From NCBI RefSeq assembly GCF_001704415.2, contig NC_030811.1:77394069-77458068 (forward strand): DNA of 64,000 nt, given 5' to 3'. Positions 58,725-64,000 of this stretch are shown one piece after another; the stretch's first letter is position 1; every line of letters begins with the position of its first letter. The DNA is from Capra hircus. Lineage: Eukaryota > Chordata > Mammalia > Artiodactyla > Bovidae. The position numbers were made by a program, and so were the translations under genes. A model generated the notes under the pieces. The model did not search any database, was not told the DNA's origin, and was given only the letters and a program-made list of their open reading frames with translations.

Positions 58725-58905
58725 TCCCATTGTTGACTTGGAGGAGTTCCAGTGTTAAATATTGATTTTGTGCAGAAAAAGCACCTATTTTTGTGCCCTT
58801 CTTGTTCTTTACTCCTGATGTGTGTGACTTCAGAAGTTTTATGAAAGGCTTACTAGCCTCAAGAACATACATTTCTAATATCCTACTGGAATGAGAGGGT
58901 TTCTT
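58725..58905. repeat. unassigned duplicated segment, copy 2
   Basis: The uninterrupted partner of 55805-56300 on the same strand, with gagttccagtgttaaatatt, gatgtgtgtgacttcagaag, aggcttactagcctcaagaa and catacatttctaatatccta. About 2.9 kb separates the two. Confidence 0.7.
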
Positions 58906-58959
58906 ACAATGTTTAGAATGGAAAGGAAAGATACAAAGAAAGCTGTTTTATAATCTATA

Positions 58960-59035
58960 AAACTTAACAAACATTTATTGAGCATATTAAAGCAGCGTTG
59001 GCCTCCAGAGTTTACAGTTTCTTTCGGTAGGCACT
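58960..59035 (-). repeat. possible L2 fragment, antisense
   Basis: aacaaacatttattgagcat, then ggcctccagagtttacagtt, resembles antisense L2. Short. Confidence 0.35.
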
Positions 59036-59109
59036 GAAAATGGAACTAGTTACTCTGAAAGCATCCTGGGAGGATGATAGAGACAATATTTGGGGTGGAT
59101 TTCAGAGAA

Positions 59110-59330
59110 CAGACTCTGGAGCCTACTTGGATCTGGATTTTTATTCTGACTTTGCTTCTTAAGTAGTTGAGGGATCTTGGGCATGTTATAACCAACCTAT
59201 TATAGGAAACAGCCTCAGTTTCCTAATCTAAAATGGGGATGACAAACTACCTCAGAGGTTTGTGAGAATTAAACGAATTACTATGTAAAGAGCTCAAGAT
59301 GGTCTGGCATAGTGTAAGCACTATTATATG
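59110..59330 (+). repeat. MIR SINE, nearly full length
   Basis: agactctggagcctacttgg, atcttgggcatgttataacc, cctcagtttcctaatctaaa, atggggatgacaaactacct and gagaattaaacgaattacta appear in MIR order. One of the clearest MIR copies here. Confidence 0.85.
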
Positions 59331-59689
59331 GGTGGGGCACTTTTGGCAATGCTGGTAAAGTTGTTTTCCTGGATCAGGGATTTTGATATACTAATGCACA
59401 TTGTGAATTATCAAGAGGGTGATATGTGGTAGAATTTCTCCATATTGTTTGCCCTTTTTCTGGGAAGCATTGTTACAAGACTGACAAATGTTCCCTTAGA
59501 ATATGTGTTTGGGAAATATAAGGCATTTACAAAGGTTTTACATAATTAATGGAAAGTCACATCTGTCTCAGTATTGTGACCGGAGTTTTGCTTTATTTCC
59601 AAGATTCCAGGTCTGGTTGCATCTTTAGAGTTACTGATGTAACAATATTTTTGTAATATGTTGATAATGATGATGATAAGGACAAATAG
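59331..59689. other. unannotated DNA
   Basis: Nothing recognised. Confidence 0.5.
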
Positions 59690-59890
59690 TATTGTTTGGA
59701 ACCTGTCTGTGCCAGGCACTGTGCTAAGTGCAGAACATGTATTATTTTGTCTACTCTTTATATTAGCCCTGTGAGGTATTATTTGAAATGAAGAAACCAA
59801 GACTTAAAAAAGTGTAGTGCTTTCCTCAAGCTTATATATTAAATTACAGAACCAGTCCTATCTGGTTCCAATGCCCATATCTCCAACCAG
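59690..59890 (-). repeat. MIR relic, antisense
   Basis: gtgccaggcactgtgctaag, agccctgtgaggtattattt, gaagaaaccaagacttaaaa and ttacagaaccagtcctatct follow antisense MIR. Confidence 0.75.
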
Positions 59891-61199
59891 GAAGTGGTGC
59901 TTTCTGTCACTGCTAAGAGTGACACACATTAAAGAGCATTGAAAACTGTAGAGCACAAAATGAAGACAGAATATCATTAATGGTATTAAAGTTATGCCTA
60001 TGATTTTTTAGTTCTGGGGTTGAAACAGTATACTACCGCTGTGGTAGAGATCTTGAAAGCTTCTCAAAATAAATAGTGGAAAATATGAAACACAAAATTT
60101 CAAAATGTTAAAAAAAATAAATTGTTTAATTTTATTATAGAATATCTCATCTTTCATAGGAAAGTTTAATTGTAGGCAGAAATTATAATGTAAGCATCAC
60201 TTTAAGAAATGTGGAGAAAAACTTGGTAGAACACATGTACCAGGGTATCAGGTACCAGAGGAACATACAAAAAATTCTCCAGTACTTCATAAATAACTTT
60301 AAAATCCATACTAAAATTACCAGATTAACCCCCAAATATATAATTTCAATGTCAAAATCCTAATGTGGAAAAGTATATCACTATTTATTAGCATATTAAA
60401 ATTTCTGTAGAATATAAGGTCATTTCAACATATTGCATGTTGATTGCTGAGTTTCTCCTGAAAAAACACATTTGTTTTTAGTGTCAAAACTAAAGAAATA
60501 ATTTTTGAAAACTATATTTTTACTTCTAATATATTAATGTCATCATGATTACCTCACTCAGAATGCTAATAGCCTCTTTCCTCTATTATTTGTATTCTCT
60601 GAGGATTTACTTTCAGTTTTAGGGTAGTCTTACAATGTCAGAATTCTCCTTACTGCCACAACCAGACCTAAATCTGCCAGATCCCTCTGTATAATGAACA
60701 TATGTGAACCTTTTCCCACAAGTATAGAGATAAGCTTCCAGGTACTGTGGTGACAGGTGTGATGCAAATACACAGATGGAGAAACTGAAAGACTTAATTA
60801 ATGCCACAGAATCTCAGTAATGGTTGACTCTTTCACAGGGTTCTTTGTCTTCAGATATAAAAGGATGGAAAACGGTTGCAGCGAATCTGTAGAAAGAAAC
60901 TGATGTTTCCCCAGGCTCCCGGCTTCAGGTACCTGAGCCAAGAACCACAAAAGCTCTGATTCTGTTCATTTCTTTCTTGCAATAACATCCTTGGCTAGTT
61001 CCTTTTCCTCCCGGTCTTTTAAGAGACCATCTTTGGCCTCTCCTATTTTTCTCTGAATGTGTCTCTGGTAAGAGAGCCAGCTCATCCAAACGTCACTTCA
61101 CTTCACTTCAAATGTCACTTATGTGTCTCCCAGCCAAGACTTCCCTCTGGACCCCCAATGGTCTCCAATCTGACGGTGAACACATATCATGAGTCAGGC
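59891..61199. other. unannotated DNA
   Basis: No gene recognised. Confidence 0.5.
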
Positions 61200-61298
61200 A
61201 AAATACAGACTTTACCTCACTGTATATACTCTACCCAGTCTCTGGGGATTAGTAAAATTATCTCCATTTTATATTTGAGAACAGGGAAATTTTCTTTA
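61200..61298 (-). repeat. MIR fragment, antisense, cut by BovB
   Basis: atcatgagtcaggcaaaata, gtaaaattatctccatttta and tatttgagaacagggaaa follow antisense MIR. The BovB insertion ends it. Confidence 0.5.
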
Positions 61299-61305
61299 GC
61301 AGTTT

Positions 61306-62051
61306 CAGTTCAGTTCAGTTGCTCAGTCGTGTCCGACTCTTTGCGACCCCATGAATCGCAGCACGCCAGGCCTCTGTATTCATCACCAACTCCCGGAGTT
61401 CACTCAAACTCATGTCCATCTCATTCCAAACTCAGTGATGCCATCCAGCCATCTCATCCTCTGTCATCTCCTTTTCCTCCTGCCCCCAATCCCTCTCAGC
61501 ATCAGGGTTTTTTCCAATGAGTCAACTCTTTGCATGAGGTGGCCAAAGTATTGGATCAGTCCTTCCAATGAACACCCAGGACTGATCTCCTTTAGGATGG
61601 ACTGGTTGGATCTCCTTGTAGTCCAAGGGACTCTCAGGAGTCTTCTCCAGCACCACAGTTCAAAAGCATCAATTCTTCGGTGCTCAGCTTTCTTCACAGT
61701 TGAACTCTCACATCCATACATGACCACTGGAAAAACCATAGCCTTGACGAGACGGATCTTTGTTGGCAAAGTAATGTCTCTGCTTTTGAATATGCTGTCA
61801 AGATTGGTCATAACTTTCCTTGCAAGGAGCAAGTGTCTTTTAATTTCATGGCTGCAGTCACCATCTGCAGGAATTTTGGAGCCCAAAAAATAAAGTCTGA
61901 CACTGTTTCCACTGTTTCCCCATCTATTTCCCATGAAGTGATGGGACCAGATGCTATGATCTTCGTTTTCTGAATGCTGAGTTTTAAGCCAATATTTTCA
62001 CTCTCCTCTTTCACTTTCATCAAGAGGCTTTTTAGTTCCTCTTCACTTTCT
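61306..62051 (-). mobile_element. BovB LINE 3' end, antisense, with 7-bp target duplication
   Basis: It runs from the antisense 3' terminus cagttcagttcagttgctca to the 5' truncation at cttcactttctg. It is flanked by gcagttt at 61299-61305 and 62052-62058. Antisense coding remnants (YGCESSTVKKAEHRRIDAFE, ESEEELKSLLMKVKEESENI) carry small deletions, for example near 61553. The 5' truncation lies within about eight consensus bases of that of the 51342-52101 copy. Confidence 0.94.
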
Positions 62052-62058
62052 GCAGTTT

Positions 62059-62541
62059 GGAAACTCACAAAAATGCAATTCCTTTAATATGACATTTGTT
62101 CAAGTATTTTGACAGTTGTTAGTATTCTGGCCATTGGCTATTCTAATAGGTGTGCAACACCATTTTGAGAGTTTTCATACATTTCCTTGTTCTACTCCTC
62201 TCTTTTACCATACTTTGACTGACATCATAACCACAATCTCAACATCCTGGATGAACAAATCCACACTGGCAGTGTACCATGTGCACTGAAGTGACCCGAG
62301 GATCATTCTCCACACGTGACCTGACCAATGGAGCATGGCGTGACTAGTCACATGAGCAGGGCACCGGGGCAATTAACATACCTCAACAACATGCACTGTA
62401 TTTTTTGTTTTGTTTTGATATGTTTTTGGCATTTTTAATAAGCTCTTGATATATATTAATGTTATGATCCACAAAACTCTATCAAGAACATTTTTTCCCA
62501 GTTGAACCATTTATTAAGCAAGTCTCCCCCTTTCTGTACTT
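62059..62541. other. unannotated DNA left of the L1
   Basis: No confident feature. Weak antisense L1-like phrases (ctggccattggctattctaa, taagctcttgatatatatta) are too diverged to annotate. Confidence 0.4.
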
Positions 62542-62550
62542 GTGAAACTC

Positions 62551-63219
62551 ATTAAAAAAATTTTTTTTAATTGAAGGATAATTGCTCTAGAGAATTTTGT
62601 TTTCTGTCTAACCTCAACATGAATCAGACATAGCTATACATATATCCCCTCCCTACAACTCCCTCCCATCCCACCCCTCTAGATTTATACATAGCCCTTA
62701 TTTGAATTTCCTGAGCCATACAGCAAATTCCTGGTGGCTATCTATTTTACATATGGTAATGTAAGTTTCCATGTTACTCTTTCCATACATCTCACTCCTC
62801 TGCTCCCCTCTATCCCCATGTCCATAAGTCTATTCTCTATGTTTGTTCTCCATTGCTGCCCTGAAAATAAATTCTTCAGTACCATTTTTCTAGATTCCGT
62901 GTATATGAGTTAGAATACAATATTTATCTTTCTCTTTCTGACTTACTTCACTCTATAATAGGTTCTAGGTTCATCCACCTCATCAGAACTGACTCAAATG
63001 TATTCTGTTTTATGGCTGATTAATATTCCATTGTGTATATGTACCACAACCTCTTTATCCATTCATCTGTCAATGGACATCTAGGTTGCTTCCATGTTCT
63101 AGCTATTGTAAATAGTGCTGCAATGAACAATGAGATACATGTGTCTTTTTCAATTTTGGTTTCCTCAGGGTATATGCCTAGGAGTGGGATCGCTGGGTCA
63201 TAGGGTGGTTTTATTTCTA
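62551..63219 (-). mobile_element. L1 LINE 3' end, antisense, with 9-bp target duplication
   Basis: The + strand reads a T-rich antisense tail (aaattttttttaattgaagg), the antisense 3' UTR (gagccatacagcaaattcct, cattgctgccctgaaaataa) and antisense ORF2 (taatattccattgtgtatat, ctattgtaaatagtgctgca, tgggatcgctgggtcatagg). It is flanked by gtgaaactc at 62542-62550 and 63220-63228. Read on the minus strand, its last part (about 63180-63020) keeps an open ORF2 stretch ending near WIKRLWYIYTMEY. Confidence 0.92.
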
Positions 63220-63228
63220 GTGAAACTC

Positions 63229-63623
63229 GCTTTTTAAAATCTGATTTCAGTGCAACTAGAAACGTATCAGAATGGCCAAAAGCCAGAATACTGACAGCAG
63301 CAAATGCTGATGAGAATGTTAAGAAACAGAAACTCTCATTCACTGCCACCTTGGAAGACAGTTTGGTAGTATCATACAAAGCTAAATATATCCTCACCAT
63401 TCAATCCAGCCATCATCCCCCTAGGTATTTATCCAAATGAGTTGAAAGCCAAAGTCCATACAAAAGCCTGCACATGAATGCTTAAAGAAGTTTTATTCGA
63501 ATTGCAAAACATTCAAAGTAAATTAGATATTCTTCAATGGGTGAATGGACAGACTGTGGTATATCCATAGAATGGAATGTTATTCAGAGATTAAAAAAAA
63601 ATTAGCTATCCAGCCACTTAAAG
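63229..63623 (+). mobile_element. old L1 (L1M-type) ORF2 end, segment 1
   Basis: cagaaactctcattcactgc, tttggtagtatcatacaaag, taggtatttatccaaatgag, acaaaagcctgcacatgaat and gtgaatggacagactgtggt follow ORF2 of an older L1 in sense orientation. It continues at 63838 after a SINE. It is more diverged than the antisense L1 on its left, which is inserted at its edge. Confidence 0.8.
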
Positions 63624-63837
63624 GTGTTGTTGTTGTTTAGTTGCTAAATTGTGTCTGACTCTGCGATCCCAAGGATTATAGCCTGCTAGAGGCATCCCTG
63701 CCCATGGGACTTCCCAAGCAAGAATTTTGGAGTGGGTTGTCATTCCCTTCTCCAGGGGATCTTCTTGTCCCAGGGATTGAGCCCATGTGTCTTGCAGGGT
63801 GAATTTCTTTCTTTACCACTGAGCCATCTGGGAAGCT
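63624..63837 (-). mobile_element. Bov-tA SINE, antisense, inserted in old L1
   Basis: tgttgttgttgtttagttgc, a diverged antisense BovA body and the antisense tRNA head ending ctttaccactgagccatctg and ggaagctt. It interrupts the old L1 between cagccacttaaagg and atgaaaaggc, whose similarity suggests a decayed target duplication. Confidence 0.9.
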
Positions 63838-64000
63838 TATGAAAAGGCACAGTGGAACTTTAAACACATACCGAGAAGTGAAAGAAGTCAATCTGTAAAG
63901 GCTATGTATCTTATAACTCCAACTGCATAACACATGGGAAACGAAAACTATACAGATAGTGAAAAGACCAGTGGTTTCTAGGGAGAAAGGATGACTAGGT
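63838..64000 (+). mobile_element. old L1 (L1M-type), segment 2, running off the window
   Basis: gaagtgaaagaagtcaatct, aaggctatgtatcttataac, gaaaagaccagtggtttcta and ggatgactaggt continue the L1M-type 3' end. The element is cut by the window edge. Confidence 0.8.

Noticed and set aside
62059..62541. Possible antisense L1 left of the inserted L1
   Set aside because: Only scattered phrases resemble L1, and they do not keep a consistent order long enough to support a call.

Overview
This window reads as non-coding DNA from a ruminant, most likely a bovid (cattle, sheep, goat or a close relative). I found no supportable host protein-coding exon, no functional RNA gene, no CpG-island-like stretch and no CRISPR array. 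The taxonomic call rests on repeats: eight copies of the RTE-clade LINE BovB, about fifteen Bov-tA / BovA / BOV-A2 SINEs whose 3' parts derive from BovB, and two CHR-type tRNA-derived SINEs typical of Cetartiodactyla. Under these lies an older mammalian layer of L1, L2, MIR, a hAT-like DNA transposon family and LTR fragments. BovB and its SINEs cover roughly 12 kb of the 64 kb by my boundaries.

Layout. 1-13 kb: mostly unannotated AT-rich DNA with a Bov-tA (2277), an LTR fragment (3400), L2 and MIR relics and a clean BOV-A2 (11421). 13-21 kb: an LTR split by a BovB (13.2-14.5 kb), a compound CA/GA microsatellite, an L1 3' end carrying both a BovB and a SINE (17.1-18.75 kb), a solo LTR with a perfect 6-bp target duplication (20208-20531), and an old L1 3' end. 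22-30 kb: a BOV-A2, an AT-rich array and a BovB enclosed together by one target duplication (26.0-27.76 kb), a 63-bp retroposed 3' end (28751), and a reverse-transcriptase relic of an ancient CR1/L3- or L4-type LINE (29.5 kb). 30.5-33.7 kb: the longest BovB, antisense, with disabled endonuclease and reverse-transcriptase motifs and a SINE inside it. 34-51 kb: sparse repeats, two local tandem duplications, MIR and L2. 51-62 kb: three more BovB copies, one flanked by an exceptionally long duplication of about 75 bp, and two CHR SINEs. 62.5-64 kb: a 3'-end L1 inserted in reverse into an older L1 that runs off the window edge.

The elements do not form a pathway. Their relationship is parasitic and chronological: BovB supplied the enzymes that probably mobilised the BovB-tailed SINEs, and nested insertions with target duplications allow relative dating (L2 before BovB at 51 kb; L1 before BovB at 17 kb; LTR before BovB at 13 kb; BovB before SINE at 26 and 32 kb). 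All reading frames of LINE origin are broken. I did not find a convincing undescribed biological system. The best leads are structural: the long duplication around the 51-kb BovB, the AT array sealed inside a BovB insertion, and several unassigned local duplications. All family names come from recognition by eye; a RepeatMasker run with an artiodactyl library would settle them.
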